Assembly: GCA_947475895.1 (NCBI GenBank)
Contig: CANJMF010000005.1
Span: forward strand, 62,001 to 126,000
DNA: 64,000 nucleotides
Direction of reading: 5' to 3'
From: Fidelibacterota bacterium
GTDB lineage: Bacteria; Pseudomonadota; Alphaproteobacteria; Rhodospirillales; Rhodospirillaceae
In this document: positions 35,104 through 46,552 of the stretch, one piece after another
Layout: each line of letters starts with the position of its first letter
Numbering within the stretch: position 1 is the stretch's first letter
Made by a program: the position numbers and the translations under genes
Notes under the pieces: generated by a model
Databases searched by the model: none
The model's input: only the letters and a program-made list of their open reading frames with translations
Told to the model about the DNA's origin: nothing

Positions 35104-35892
35104 TTAAGCGGTCTGCGCGCTTCTACGGCGTGCCAGAGTTCCCAAACCCACCAACGCGATTACGAGCAGAGCTAGGCTGCCGGGCTCAGGCACCGGCGCG
35201 GCCGCCGGCTGAACGATCGAGGCCACGGTCTCCGTCGTTGGCGGGCTCGCATCGTCTAGCGGTATGCTCGGCGTCGGTCGATCAATGGATCTCCGGGCGC
35301 TCGAATGCGTTGGTTCCGTCGTGCCGTCCACTAAGAGGGGAGGCTCGACGCTTGCAACTTCCGCCCCGCCGACGCTACCGCCAAGAGAGCTGAACCCCGG
35401 CCACTGTTCGGGCATGGAGGTTGAGTAACCATCAAAGCTTGTGATCCCGGCGAAGGTGGGCGCAAAGCGGATCGACGCTGTCGAGGCGGGTGACGGATCA
35501 AATGCGGGCATACGGGAAGCAAGTGAGCCATCGAAATTGCGCCTGTTCGACAGATCTACGCTCGATCCATCTACGCTCGATTCATCCACGGCCGCCACCT
35601 CGTAAGCGTTGGTGCTTGTGGCCGTAATGCTGGCAGCCGCCACTGCCGTCCCGTTGGCGGCTTGTTTTTGAGGCAGCGAGATAGACGTGCTGGTGATCGA
35701 CGTGCGCGCGGGGCTCGTGATTAACACGCTGTTGTCGTCAGAGCGCATATCGAACGCGGTCGCCGCTTGAGGCGCCGGGCCTTGGCCGATACCGGCCACC
35801 GCGCCGATGAACATCGCGACAACGAGGGTGAACAACAAGCGCATGCGCGCCGTCATAATGATCGATGGCAGTGTTATAGAAGGGAACCACAT
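35104..35892 (-). CDS. PEP-CTERM sorting-domain protein
   Basis: The 262-residue protein has an N-terminal signal/transmembrane stretch (L-L-F-T-L-V-V-A-M-F) and a C-terminal PEP-CTERM tail: V-P-E-P-G-S, a hydrophobic helix, then R-R-R. This is the recognition signal for exosortase (EpsH), which processes exported proteins, often beside exopolysaccharide genes. The middle is low-complexity, rich in Ser, Thr, Ala and Pro, with two S-S-V-D repeats, and has no recognised domain. TGGAGA lies about 8 bases before the ATG at 35892. No exosortase is in the window. It is convergent with the DAHP synthase gene, 4 bases apart. Confidence 0.85.
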   Translation of the reverse strand: MWFPSITLPSIIMTARMRLLFTLVVAMFIGAVAGIGQGPAPQAATAFDMRSDDNSVLITSPARTSITSTSISLPQKQAANGTAVAAASITATSTNAYEVAAVDESSVDGSSVDLSNRRNFDGSLASRMPAFDPSPASTASIRFAPTFAGITSFDGYSTSMPEQWPGFSSLGGSVGGAEVASVEPPLLVDGTTEPTHSSARRSIDRPTPSIPLDDASPPTTETVASIVQPAAAPVPEPGSLALLVIALVGLGTLARRRSAQTA

Positions 35893-36041
35893 TCGCGTTA
35901 TCTCCAGTCACGGATTAAACGCATCTTCCCAAGAGTTTGTTCGGAAGTGATTCCATCCGCCGCATCTGTGAGTTGTGGGTGTCGCCGCGCATCACGCGCA
36001 CGAAGTGCCGCGCGCCTCGCGGCATTCTTGTGGAACCGCCT

Positions 36042-37757
36042 TTATTCCGCCGGATTTGCTGAAATTAAAGATTCATCCGCGATAATCGGCTGACCCGCTG
36101 GACGTCTTTGCGTGATGGGATCGCCGCCTTTGGTCGAGGTGCCTCGTCCGCCGCTGCCCATGACAATCGATGCCGCGAACGTGTCGGCGCTGGCCAAGGT
36201 CCATGCTTCCTTGAACCGCACGTCGTTCGTGCCGCTCAACAGTTCGCCGGGCTGCAGCACCGGGTAAATCTGCGAATAGGTTTTCACCGACGAGGTCGAC
36301 GCTCGGCGGAAGAAGTGATGGGGTCCTAGCTGGCCGGGGTGCGTCAATCCGGCGGCGGCCACGACTTCCGCCAGGGCCTTCACCGTCGAGCGGTGAAATT
36401 GCGCCACGCGCTCGGCTTTGTTGGGCACGTAAATCGCGTTCTGGCGCGACTTGTCTTGTGTCGCGACACCTGTGGGGCATTTGTCGGTGTGACAGCTCTG
36501 CGACTGAATGCAGCCCAGGGCGAACATAAACCCGCGCGCCGAATTGCACCAATCGGCTCCCAGTGCCATCACGCGCGCCATGTCAAAGGCCGAGGTAATC
36601 TTGCCGCTGCAGCCGATCCTAATCTGGTCGCGCTTGCCAATGCCGATCAACGCGCTGTGCACGAAGTTCAAACCTTCGCGCAACGGCATGCCGATATGGT
36701 CGGCGAATTCCAAAGGTGCCGCGCCCGTGCCGCCCTCGGTGCCGTCCACGACAATAAAATCCGGCGTCACGTCGGCGGCCAGCATGGCCTTGCAGATGGC
36801 CAGAAATTCCCACGGATGCCCGATGCACAACTTGAAGCCCACCGGCTTGCCGCCGCTCAGCTCGCGCAGCTGCTTGATGAACGCCATGAGTTCCATGGGC
36901 GTCGAGAAAGCCGAATGGCGCGAGGGCGACACGCAGTCCGTGCCCGGGGGCACGCCGCGCGCGGCCGAAATTTCGTACGAGACTTTTGCGCCCGGAAGCA
37001 CGCCGCCGTGCCCGGGCTTTGCACCTTGCGACAGTTTGATCTCGATCATCTTCACGCAATCGAGCTGGGCGTTGCGCGCGAATTCGGTGGGCAGGAATTT
37101 TCCATCCGACGTGCGGCAGCCGAAATATCCGCTGCCGATTTCCCAAATGATGTCGCCGCCTTCCTTGTGATATTTGCTGATGCCGCCTTCGCCCGTGTCA
37201 TGGGCAAATGAGTCCAGCTTCGCGCCGATGTTCAAGGCGCGGATCGCGTTGGCGCTCAGCGCGCCGAAACTCATGGCGGAAATATTGAATACCGAAGCTG
37301 AATACGGTTTGGTGCATTGCGGGCCGCCGACCGTCACGCGAAAGGGCGCTTTCACCGGGTCCGCGGGCACCATCGAATGATGCAGCCATTCGAATGTGTT
37401 TGAGTAGACGTTGAGCTGCGTTCCGAAGGGGCGTTTGTCCAAAGCACCTTTGGCGCGCTGATAGACGATGGAGCGTTCGCTGCGGCTGAACGGTGTGCCG
37501 TCGGTTTCGCTCTCGAGAAAGTATTGGCGAATTTCGGGGCGGATCGATTCCAGGATAAAGCGCATGTGCGCGGTGATCGGATAGTTCCGCAGGATGCTGC
37601 GGTTGTGCTGCGCCACGTCGTAGATGCCGACCAGCAGCAGTGCGAGGGGGATCGCCATCACCCAATAAAAGATCGGGCTCAGCAGATCGCCGAGCACAAA
37701 GCACAGTCCGGCCAATGCCGCGACCGAGATGAAAATCAAATTCCGCGAAGCGAACAT
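36042..37757 (-). CDS. Membrane-anchored FMN-binding glutamate synthase-family protein
   Basis: The 571-residue product has two hydrophobic N-terminal segments (residues about 5-50) and a large domain like the FMN/iron-sulfur part of glutamate synthase GltB: M-S-F-G-A-L-S, E-G-G-I-S-K-Y-H, K-P-G-H-G-G-V-L-P-G, D-G-T-E-G-G-T-G-A-A-P-L, and the 3Fe-4S pattern C-x5-C-x4-C in the block starting GCIQSQSC. It lacks the glutaminase and C-terminal domains of real GltB. Related stand-alone proteins are common but their reaction is not settled. GGGGA lies about 9 bases before the ATG. Confidence 0.88.
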   Translation of the reverse strand: MFASRNLIFISVAALAGLCFVLGDLLSPIFYWVMAIPLALLLVGIYDVAQHNRSILRNYPITAHMRFILESIRPEIRQYFLESETDGTPFSRSERSIVYQRAKGALDKRPFGTQLNVYSNTFEWLHHSMVPADPVKAPFRVTVGGPQCTKPYSASVFNISAMSFGALSANAIRALNIGAKLDSFAHDTGEGGISKYHKEGGDIIWEIGSGYFGCRTSDGKFLPTEFARNAQLDCVKMIEIKLSQGAKPGHGGVLPGAKVSYEISAARGVPPGTDCVSPSRHSAFSTPMELMAFIKQLRELSGGKPVGFKLCIGHPWEFLAICKAMLAADVTPDFIVVDGTEGGTGAAPLEFADHIGMPLREGLNFVHSALIGIGKRDQIRIGCSGKITSAFDMARVMALGADWCNSARGFMFALGCIQSQSCHTDKCPTGVATQDKSRQNAIYVPNKAERVAQFHRSTVKALAEVVAAAGLTHPGQLGPHHFFRRASTSSVKTYSQIYPVLQPGELLSGTNDVRFKEAWTLASADTFAASIVMGSGGRGTSTKGGDPITQRRPAGQPIIADESLISANPAE

Positions 37758-37837
37758 GGATGATGTCCCCCCTCAAATCCCCCAAGGCACGCCGTTCTGG
37801 CTTGCCCGTCTAGCGCGCCTTTTATACCCCGGATGCT

Positions 37838-38752
37838 TTAAGAAAGCCTCTCTTTATGGGCCGTTTTGGCCGTCTGAATCTGCGCTTCCAGGCCCTGTGC
37901 CTCGGCGATCATTTCGCCCATGCGGCGCGCAATGCTGCTCTTCAATGCGTCCGAAGCGCTTTCCGCCACGGAAATAGGTGGCGCGAAGCGTACAGTGACC
38001 GATGTGGGCCGTGCGCCGTGCGACACCATGTCGATCAGCTGCAGGGCCGCCGCCAGCTTCTCGCGCTCCGGTCGCGTGCGTTTGAAATGTGTCAGCCAGT
38101 GCTGCGCTGTTTTGCGGCAAATCACGCCGCGCACCAGCACGGGCACGATGCGCGTCTCGGGTGCCAAGCGCACAATGAAGCGCGCTGAGTCCGCCCAGTC
38201 GTTGATGGACTCGACCGCGCCGGGATGAAGGTCGGGATCGGGCTCGATGCGTCCCGCCGGGAACGACAGCACCGCGCCGCCTTTACGCAAATGCGCCGCC
38301 ACTTCGTGTGCGGCGATGACACGCTTGCCGAGATTGTCGTCGACGAAAAAGATGTGCTTGGCCGTGTTCTCCAGGGATTCCAGAAAGGGCCGACGCTGCG
38401 CGATGATCTTCAGATCGCGCCGTTCGATGGCCGCGAATAGGCTGATGGTGTCGGCCATGCCGGGGTGGTTGGATAAAAACAAAACCGGCCCGCTCGTCGG
38501 AATATGTTCGTGGCCTTCAATCTGCACACCGCGCACATAGCGGTTTTGCAAAAAGCGGTGCGAGGCGTCGCCTAGTTCGGCCATGCGTCCGACGTCGTTG
38601 TCGAACTCCAGCATTTGGCCCGCGAACTTACGCGCGGAATTTTGAAAAACGCGCCGCAACAGGGTGTCGAGCAGCCGCTGCCCTTTCCACCCGAACGACG
38701 CCACAAGGTCGTCGAGATTGATATCGGTCAGGGCATCCAGTTGGTGCGCCAT
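37838..38752 (-). CDS. PlsC-like 1-acyl-sn-glycerol-3-phosphate acyltransferase family protein
   Basis: The 304-residue product has the acyltransferase H-x4-D motif in S-N-H-P-G-M-A-D and a F-P-A-G-R block in place of the usual F-P-E-G-T-R-S. It probably transfers acyl chains to a glycerolipid at the membrane, but the altered second motif leaves the acceptor open. The start at 38752 is firm: GGGAGG lies 3-4 bases before the ATG; a longer frame to 38848 has no such support. It is in line with, and 80 bases upstream of, the FMN protein on the same strand. Confidence 0.8.
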   Translation of the reverse strand: MAHQLDALTDINLDDLVASFGWKGQRLLDTLLRRVFQNSARKFAGQMLEFDNDVGRMAELGDASHRFLQNRYVRGVQIEGHEHIPTSGPVLFLSNHPGMADTISLFAAIERRDLKIIAQRRPFLESLENTAKHIFFVDDNLGKRVIAAHEVAAHLRKGGAVLSFPAGRIEPDPDLHPGAVESINDWADSARFIVRLAPETRIVPVLVRGVICRKTAQHWLTHFKRTRPEREKLAAALQLIDMVSHGARPTSVTVRFAPPISVAESASDALKSSIARRMGEMIAEAQGLEAQIQTAKTAHKERLS

Positions 38753-38979
38753 GATCCTCCCCAGGACGCATAAGTAACATCTCGAAAAATCCCGGCGTCC
38801 AGCGCTATTTGCCGGTATTCTAAGAGCCGAGCAGGCCCAAAATGGCACTTAAGTCGTTGAAAATGCGGATAATTGTCGGAATAGGGGGTTGTTTTTCTTT
38901 TTCTAAAGGCTTGATATCGTTTACTAAATGTCCTCTTTGACCCCCGCTCCATGGGGTTGTTTCTGTAACTGTCGGGGTT

Positions 38980-40633
38980 ATGACCGCCACCACTCTCACC
39001 ATCGCACTGGCACAGCTCAATCCCACGGTCGGCGACGTGGACGGCAACGCGCGCCTGGTGCTCGAGGCCCGGGCTCAAGCCGCGGCTATGGGCGCTCAGC
39101 TTTTGGTGCCCTCCGAGCTCGTTATCAGCGGTTATCCCCCCGAAGACTTGGTGCTGCGCCCGGCGTTCCTTGATGCCGTGGAAGCGGCCGTGCGCGATCT
39201 CGCGGCCGCCACCGCCGACGGCGGCCCCGGCCTGCTCATCGGCGCGCCCTGGCGCGACAAAGGCAAAATTCATAACGCGCTCCTGCTGCTCGACGGCGGC
39301 AAGATCGTCACGCAACGCTTTAAGCATCATCTCCCGAACTACGGCGTGTTCGACGAAGCGCGCGTGTTCCAGCCCGGCGATGTGCCGGGCCCCGTCGTGT
39401 TTCGCGGCGTGCGCCTCGGCGCCATGATCTGCGAAGACATGTGGTACGAGGATGTGGCCGAGACGCTCGCGGAATCCGGCGCCGAGATTCTCATCGTGCC
39501 CAACGGCTCGCCTTATCATCTCGATAAACAAAACGAACGCCTTACGCACGCGGTCGCGCGCGTTACCGAAACCAAACTGCCGCTCGTCTATGTGCAGCAA
39601 GTCGGCGGACAAGACGACTTGGTGTTCGACGGCAATTCCTTCGTGCTCAATTCCGACCGCAGTTTGGCCGCGCAATTGCCCGCCTGGAAAAGCGCGATTG
39701 TGCTAACGAAATGGGAGAAAGCGGCCACCGGCTGGCGCTGCGCGCCGCAAGCGCTCGCGCCCGAAATGACTCATTGCGAAAGCATTTATCACGCGCTCAT
39801 GGTGGGCCTGCGCGACTACGTCGGCAAAAACAAATTCCCCGGCGTTGTGCTCGGCCTCTCGGGCGGTATCGATAGCGCCATCTCCGCGGCCATCGCGGCC
39901 GACGCGCTGGGTCCTGACAAAGTCCACTGCGTCATGATGCCGTCACCGTACACGTCGCAAGAAAGTCTCGATGACGCGGCGTCTTGCGCGAAGCTGCTCG
40001 GCGTGAAACTGGACACCATCAACATCGGTCCCGCCATGGATGCGTACAAATCCATGCTCAGCGTGCAGTTCGCCGACACGAAGGCCGACACGACCGAGGA
40101 GAATCTCCAGTCGCGCGCGCGCGGGCTCACGCTCATGGCGCTCTCGAACAAGTTCGGGAAAATGGTTCTGTCCACCGGCAACAAAAGCGAGATGTCCACT
40201 GGCTACGCCACGCTCTACGGCGACATGTGCGGCGGCTACTGCGTGCTGAAGGACGTCTACAAGACAACCGTGTTCGAACTCTCGCGCTGGCGCAACGCGC
40301 ATAAGCCGTCGGATGCGTTGGGACCGACAGGCCCCGTCATGCCCGAAAACATCATCACCAAGCCGCCCACCGCCGAGCTCAAGCCCAATCAAAAAGACCA
40401 GGACACGCTGCCGCCTTACGATGTTCTCGATGGCATCCTGAAAGGCCTGATCGAAGACCGGGCCGGGATCGCGGCCGTGACGGCCGAGGGTTACGACGCT
40501 GCAACCGTGCGCAGGGTCTATCGCATGCTGAAGGCGGCGGAGTATAAGCGGCGCCAAGCCACGCCCGGCGTGAAGATCACGAAATTGGCGTTTGGCCGCG
40601 ACTACCGCTATCCGATCACGAATGGATTTAACG

Positions 40634-40644
<11 letters not shown>
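38980..40644 (+). CDS. nadE: NAD+ synthase, glutamine-hydrolysing
   Basis: NadE amidates deamido-NAD+ with glutamine nitrogen. The 554-residue product has an N-terminal nitrilase domain with the Glu/Lys/Cys triad ([19 protein letters not shown]) and a C-terminal synthetase with the P-loop L-S-G-G-I-D-S and S-T-G-N-K-S-E. The length is usual for the two-domain form. The ATG at 38980 has a GGGG 4 bases upstream. The 3' end overlaps glnS by 11 bases. The 227-base region upstream is AT-rich and holds no gene. Confidence 0.95.
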
Positions 40645-42301
<1,657 letters not shown>

Positions 42302-42408
42302 CGCGCGAGTAAACGCGCGACTTTCTATCTCCCCTCGGTAGCAACGGTTATCCCCCTCATGCGTTTATATGAGGCGGACGGGCTGGTTTTTATTCACAGG
42401 GGAGTACC

Positions 42409-42666
42409 GTGTCCGAACACCATTCGTCTTCGACCAGTGCAGCGCAAGAAGAAGCGCTTTATTTCAACACCGCGACCCTCTCGCGTTTCATGCGCGCCAA
42501 CTACGGCGCTGAAGCCATCCGGGTCACCCGCGAACGCGTCAACGCGTATCTACAGGCGGATCAGCAAGACATTGCTGAGATCTGGCAGCGCGTGCTGTCG
42601 CATCTCACGGGCGTCGAGCTGAAGGAAGATCATCGCCGGCGGCTCAAGCCGATCCATCACCGCTAG
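42409..42666 (+). CDS. Small hypothetical protein (85 aa)
   Basis: I do not recognise this protein. It starts with GTG at 42409, with GGGGAG about 5 bases upstream, which supports it being translated. It is charged and mostly helical by composition (E, R, Q, A, L), with an N-terminal Ser/His-rich segment and a basic tail ending H-H-R. It has no signal or membrane segment. It lies 107 bases after glnS, behind a weak GC-rich hairpin. Confidence 0.65.
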   Translation: MSEHHSSSTSAAQEEALYFNTATLSRFMRANYGAEAIRVTRERVNAYLQADQQDIAEIWQRVLSHLTGVELKEDHRRRLKPIHHR

Positions 42667-42718
42667 AAAACGCCGACGCTTTCGCCATAATGCCTCTTCC
42701 CACGAAGAGGACCCGCGC

Positions 42719-43129
42719 ATGTCTACGATTTACGTCGCTTCAAGCCCCGCCATGCAGGAATGGGGCAGCGATGCCGGCATCAGCAAGCATCTCTATCGCG
42801 TCGGCGTCACAGATAGCGATGCGAAGGCCGCCGTTGTTGAAATGAACGATGCCGACCATGCGGGTCAAAAAGACTGGGTGCTCGCGGGCAGCCGCGATGT
42901 CGACGCGTGGGATGAGGCTCGGCTCCTCGCGCGCCTCGCCGAGCGCCAGAAGGTCGTCGATCCGCTCTATTACCCGAAGATCAAAGGGGCCAAAGACATC
43001 GTCCGGATCGAGCAACGCAAGGTCGAAGCCAGTCTGATCTTCAAACGAACCATGGAAGGCCGGGATTCCAAGGTCCCCAAACTGAAGCCTGCGGACATCG
43101 CCGACTACATCATCGACAGCATTGCCTGA
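42719..43129 (+). CDS. Hypothetical protein (136 aa)
   Basis: The protein has no signal peptide. Its N-terminal I-Y-V-A-S-S-P...L-Y-R-V-G-V-T-D block loosely resembles the start of GIY-YIG/T5orf172-type domains (I-Y-V...Y-K-V-G-x-T), but the catalytic Tyr/Arg/Glu arrangement is not clear, so no function is assigned. A conserved-looking P-x-Y-Y-P-K-I-K-G-A-K segment and the K-L-K-P-A-D-I-A-D-Y end recall hypothetical proteins of other Alphaproteobacteria. AGAGGA precedes the ATG by 6 bases. Confidence 0.7.
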   Translation: MSTIYVASSPAMQEWGSDAGISKHLYRVGVTDSDAKAAVVEMNDADHAGQKDWVLAGSRDVDAWDEARLLARLAERQKVVDPLYYPKIKGAKDIVRIEQRKVEASLIFKRTMEGRDSKVPKLKPADIADYIIDSIA

Positions 43130-43298
43130 GCGGCTAAAACGCGGGCATCGACTATTTCCTGCCGCCTTTTTCAGCGGCTGAACAAAAAATAGGCGATTTC
43201 CGCCGCGTGGCGCGCAGAATCAGCGGTCTTTTTCGTGTCGATCCTGGCACGCTACGTGCTTATAGCTGGGTAACCACTCCGAAAAGGGGACGCACAAG

Positions 43299-44711
43299 GT
43301 GGCCTTTGATGAGATGCGCGCCGCCGACGGGACAATCCGCCCGTCCTACGGCGGTGTTTCCAAGTGGCTAGGTTCGGTACCGCTCGAGCAACTCGATCGC
43401 CGGCGGATGGAAGCGGAGCTGTTTTATCGCCGCGGCGGAATCACGTTCGCCGTTTACGGCGACGCGCAAGGCGAAGAGCGGATCATTCCGTTCGACATCA
43501 TCCCGCGCATCATCTCGAGCAAGGAATGGAAAGTCCTCGCTAAGGGCCTCGAGCAGCGCGTCAAAGCAATCAATCTGTTTTTGGCCGACATCTACGGCCC
43601 GCAGCGCTGCCTGAAAGCGGGCATCGTGCCGGAGGAGATGATCTGGCAGAACCCGGCTTACCGCCCCGAGATGGCCGGCGTCGCCGTGCCCCACGGCGTT
43701 TACACGCACGTCGCCGGCATCGACATCGTCCGCATCGATGAAAACGATTTTTATGTGCTCGAAGACAACGCGCGCACACCGTCCGGCGTTTCGTACATGT
43801 TGGGTGGGCGGGAGATCTGCTTCCGCCTCATGGCCGATCTTTACGGCGAGCATCGCGTCGCGCCCATTGAGAATTATCCAGATCAGTTGGTGAGTGCACT
43901 ACGCTCGGTCGCGCCGCGCGGTGCGGGCGACAATCCAACCGTCGCACTTCTAACACCAGGACAGTTCAATTCGGCCTATTACGAGCATTCGTTTCTCGCC
44001 GACAAAATGGGCGTGGAACTTGTCGAAGGCCGAGACTTATTCGTTAAAGACGGCGTCGTCTTTATGCGCACCACCGAAGGCCCGAAGCGCGTCGATGTTT
44101 TGTATCGCCGGATCGACGACGATTTCCTTGATCCTCTCGCGTTCCGCCCTGACTCAATGCTGGGCGTGCCGGGGCTCTTCAACGCTTATGCGGCCGGTAA
44201 CGTCACCTTGGCGAATGCAGTTGGCACAGGCGCTGCCGACGACAAGGCCGTTTACACCTACATGCCCGAGATCGTGAAGTTCTTCCTCAGCGAAGAACCG
44301 ATCCTCAAGAATGTGCCTACGTGGCGGTGCCGCGAGCCCAAGAGTCTTGCGTACGTGCTCGAACATTTGGATGAACTAGTCGTAAAGGAAGTTCATGGTT
44401 CAGGTGGTTATGGGATGCTCGTTGGCCCGCAGGCGACGTCAGAGCAAATCGAGGAATTCCGCGCACGACTTAAAGCAAAACCCGACCAATACATTGCCCA
44501 GCCAACCCTGGCGCTCTCCACATGCCCGTCGTTCGTCGCGTCTGGAGTGGCACCGCGCCACGTCGACCTCCGTCCCTTTGTTCTGACGGGCTCGAAAGGC
44601 GTGCACATCGTGCCTGGTGGGTTGACGCGCGTGGCCCTCAAGGAGGGCTCGCTCGTGGTCAACTCCAGCCAAGGCGGCGGCACAAAAGACACCTGGGTTG
44701 TGGACCTGTAG
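43299..44711 (+). CDS. Circularly permuted type 2 ATP-grasp protein (Anbu cluster)
   Basis: The 470-residue product matches the DUF404/DUF407 circularly permuted ATP-grasp family: I-S-S-K-E-W, N-L-F-L-A-D-I-Y-G, L-E-D-N-A-R-T-P-S-G-V-S-Y, L-T-P-G-Q-F-N-S-A-Y-Y-E-H, Y-R-R-I-D-D and a late L-V-V-K-E-V-H-G-S-G-G-Y-G nucleotide loop. Such enzymes join amines to carboxylates with ATP. Comparative work predicts the family acts with the alpha-E protein, transglutaminase and Anbu encoded next to it, making or trimming an unknown peptide-like product. It starts with GTG at 43299; AAAAGGGG lies about 11 bases upstream. Confidence 0.93.
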   Translation: MAFDEMRAADGTIRPSYGGVSKWLGSVPLEQLDRRRMEAELFYRRGGITFAVYGDAQGEERIIPFDIIPRIISSKEWKVLAKGLEQRVKAINLFLADIYGPQRCLKAGIVPEEMIWQNPAYRPEMAGVAVPHGVYTHVAGIDIVRIDENDFYVLEDNARTPSGVSYMLGGREICFRLMADLYGEHRVAPIENYPDQLVSALRSVAPRGAGDNPTVALLTPGQFNSAYYEHSFLADKMGVELVEGRDLFVKDGVVFMRTTEGPKRVDVLYRRIDDDFLDPLAFRPDSMLGVPGLFNAYAAGNVTLANAVGTGAADDKAVYTYMPEIVKFFLSEEPILKNVPTWRCREPKSLAYVLEHLDELVVKEVHGSGGYGMLVGPQATSEQIEEFRARLKAKPDQYIAQPTLALSTCPSFVASGVAPRHVDLRPFVLTGSKGVHIVPGGLTRVALKEGSLVVNSSQGGGTKDTWVVDL

Positions 44712-44713
44712 CC

Positions 44714-45655
44714 ATGTTGAGCCGCACCGCCGATAATCTGTTCTGGCTGTCGCGCTATGTCGAGCGCGCGGACTATCTCGCGCGTATTCTGGAAACGTCA
44801 TCGCGACTTTCTGTCTTGCCGGCCGCTTATGCCGGCGAAGCGAATGAATGGAGCAGCGCGCTGGCGACGGCAGGGTGCCTGGACGATTTCCTAAAGCATT
44901 ACGAAAAACCGACCGCCGAAACGGTCGCGGAATTTTTGGCGTTCTCGGAACATAACCCAACTTCGATCCGCAAATGCCTGGAGACGGCGCGATTCAACGC
45001 ACGGGCGGTGCGCACGGCGCTGACCATCGAAATGTGGGAAACCATCAACGGAGCCTGGCTCGAACTGCAGCAGTTCAATCGTCAGTCGCTGACGGGCGGG
45101 CGTCTTAGCCGGTTCACCGACTGGGTAAAGGATGTGTCGCTGCGGTTCGATGGTTCGGGCTACCGCACCATGCTGCGCAACGATGCGTTCTCATTCTCTC
45201 GGCTCGGCTTCTTCGTCGAGCGCGCCGATAACACCGCGCGTATTCTCGACGTCAAATATCACATCCTGCTGCCAGAGACATCGGCCGTGGGCGGGGGGCT
45301 CGATTATTCCCAATGGGCTGCGATCTTGCGGTCCGTCAACGCACTGACTGCGTACCACTGGGTATACCGCGAGAGCCTCCGCCCATGGCTGATTGCAGAC
45401 CTGTTGATTCTGAACGAGCAGCTTCCGCGCTCGCTGGCGTCCTGTTACCGCAATATCGTGCAAGAGCTCGATCAGCTCGCGACCGTTTATGGACGCCAGG
45501 GCAAAGCCCAGCGCCTCGCGCGCACGCTTCGGACGTCGCTGGAAAACCACCGCATCGAGAAAGTATTCCAAACGGGCTTGCACGAATTCATCACGGGCTT
45601 CATCCGTGATAACAATCGCGTCGGGATCTCGGTTTCCGAGCAGTACCTGGCTTAG
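44714..45655 (+). CDS. Alpha-E domain protein (DUF403, Anbu cluster)
   Basis: This 313-residue all-helical protein opens M-L-S-R-T-A-D-N-L-F-W-L-S-R-Y-V-E-R-A, the hallmark of the alpha-E family, which always accompanies type 2 ATP-grasp enzymes. An R-x-E-R-A-D-N-T-A-R block repeats the opening in its second half. It starts 2 bases after the ATP-grasp stop, so the two are coupled. The ORF reads open upstream inside the ATP-grasp gene, but the family start fixes the ATG at 44714. Its role is unproven; it may hold the ATP-grasp substrate. Confidence 0.93.
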   Translation: MLSRTADNLFWLSRYVERADYLARILETSSRLSVLPAAYAGEANEWSSALATAGCLDDFLKHYEKPTAETVAEFLAFSEHNPTSIRKCLETARFNARAVRTALTIEMWETINGAWLELQQFNRQSLTGGRLSRFTDWVKDVSLRFDGSGYRTMLRNDAFSFSRLGFFVERADNTARILDVKYHILLPETSAVGGGLDYSQWAAILRSVNALTAYHWVYRESLRPWLIADLLILNEQLPRSLASCYRNIVQELDQLATVYGRQGKAQRLARTLRTSLENHRIEKVFQTGLHEFITGFIRDNNRVGISVSEQYLA

Positions 45656-45666
45656 AGAACTATTGT

Positions 45667-46488
45667 ATGCGCCTGCGGGTTTTGCACCGGACAGCCTACA
45701 CCTATGACCAGCCGGCTTCGGCGGTTATCCAGATTCTGCGCCTAACACCACGCAATCACGAAGGTCAGCGCGTGCTGAATTGGCGCATCGACCTCGATCA
45801 AGACGCTCAGCTCAAGCCCGGCGAAGACGCGTTCGGAAACATCTACCACGCGCTCTCGGTCCCGCGCGCGCTGGAAGATCTGGTCATCACTGTTCAAGGC
45901 GAAGTCGAAACACACAGTTTCGAAGGCGTCGTGCGCGGCACGATGGAGCCATTCCCGCCGGGGTTATTTCTACGCGAGACGCCCTTGACGCAACCGAACG
46001 CCGAGATCAAGGAATTCGCCAGCGACCTCTTTGCCAACAAGCCCGCGCTCGAGGGGTTGCATGCGCTGCTGGATACACTCAACCGTGACATGACCTTCGA
46101 TACGAGTCCCACGGATGTTTCCACGACAGCCGCGCAAGCCTTCAGTGCGCGTACCGGTGTTTGCCAAGATCTCAGCCACGTCTTTATTGCCGCCGCGCGC
46201 GCGCAAGGGATTCCGGCGCGGTATATCGGCGGTTACATGTTTCGCAGCGACGGCAAGGTCCAACAAGAAGCCGGTCATGCGTGGGCCGAAGCCTATGTCG
46301 AGGGCCTCGGCTGGGTGGGTTTCGATCCCGCCAACGGCGTGAGCCCGACGGACGCGCATATCCGTGTAAGTGTAGGGCTCGACTATCTCGGCGCGTCCCC
46401 CGTGCGCGGCGCGCGTTACGGCGGTACTGAAGAACACCTCTCCGTCTCGGTCGCCGTTGAGCAAGCCGGCAGCCAGCGCCAACAATAA
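45667..46488 (+). CDS. Transglutaminase-like cysteine protease (Anbu cluster)
   Basis: The 273-residue protein begins M-R-L-R-V-L-H-R-T-A-Y-T-Y and carries the papain-like catalytic triad: Cys in T-G-V-C-Q-D, His in G-H-A-W-A-E, Asp in F-D-P-A-N-G. It has the N-terminal beta-sandwich of bacterial transglutaminase-like proteins. It lies 11 bases after the alpha-E gene and is predicted to cleave or cross-link an amide in the cluster's unknown product. It has no signal peptide, so it is cytoplasmic. Confidence 0.92.
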   Translation: MRLRVLHRTAYTYDQPASAVIQILRLTPRNHEGQRVLNWRIDLDQDAQLKPGEDAFGNIYHALSVPRALEDLVITVQGEVETHSFEGVVRGTMEPFPPGLFLRETPLTQPNAEIKEFASDLFANKPALEGLHALLDTLNRDMTFDTSPTDVSTTAAQAFSARTGVCQDLSHVFIAAARAQGIPARYIGGYMFRSDGKVQQEAGHAWAEAYVEGLGWVGFDPANGVSPTDAHIRVSVGLDYLGASPVRGARYGGTEEHLSVSVAVEQAGSQRQQ

Positions 46489-46552
46489 ATCGCCGAAATT
46501 GTTTGACCGGTCTGGGTGGGCTATAAGCCATGGCCCGGGGGGAGAAAGATTT

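Noticed and set aside
36339-37211. Plus-strand open frame opposite the FMN glutamate-synthase-like gene
   Set aside because: The real gene shows FMN and 3Fe-4S motifs on the minus strand; the plus frame has no domain.
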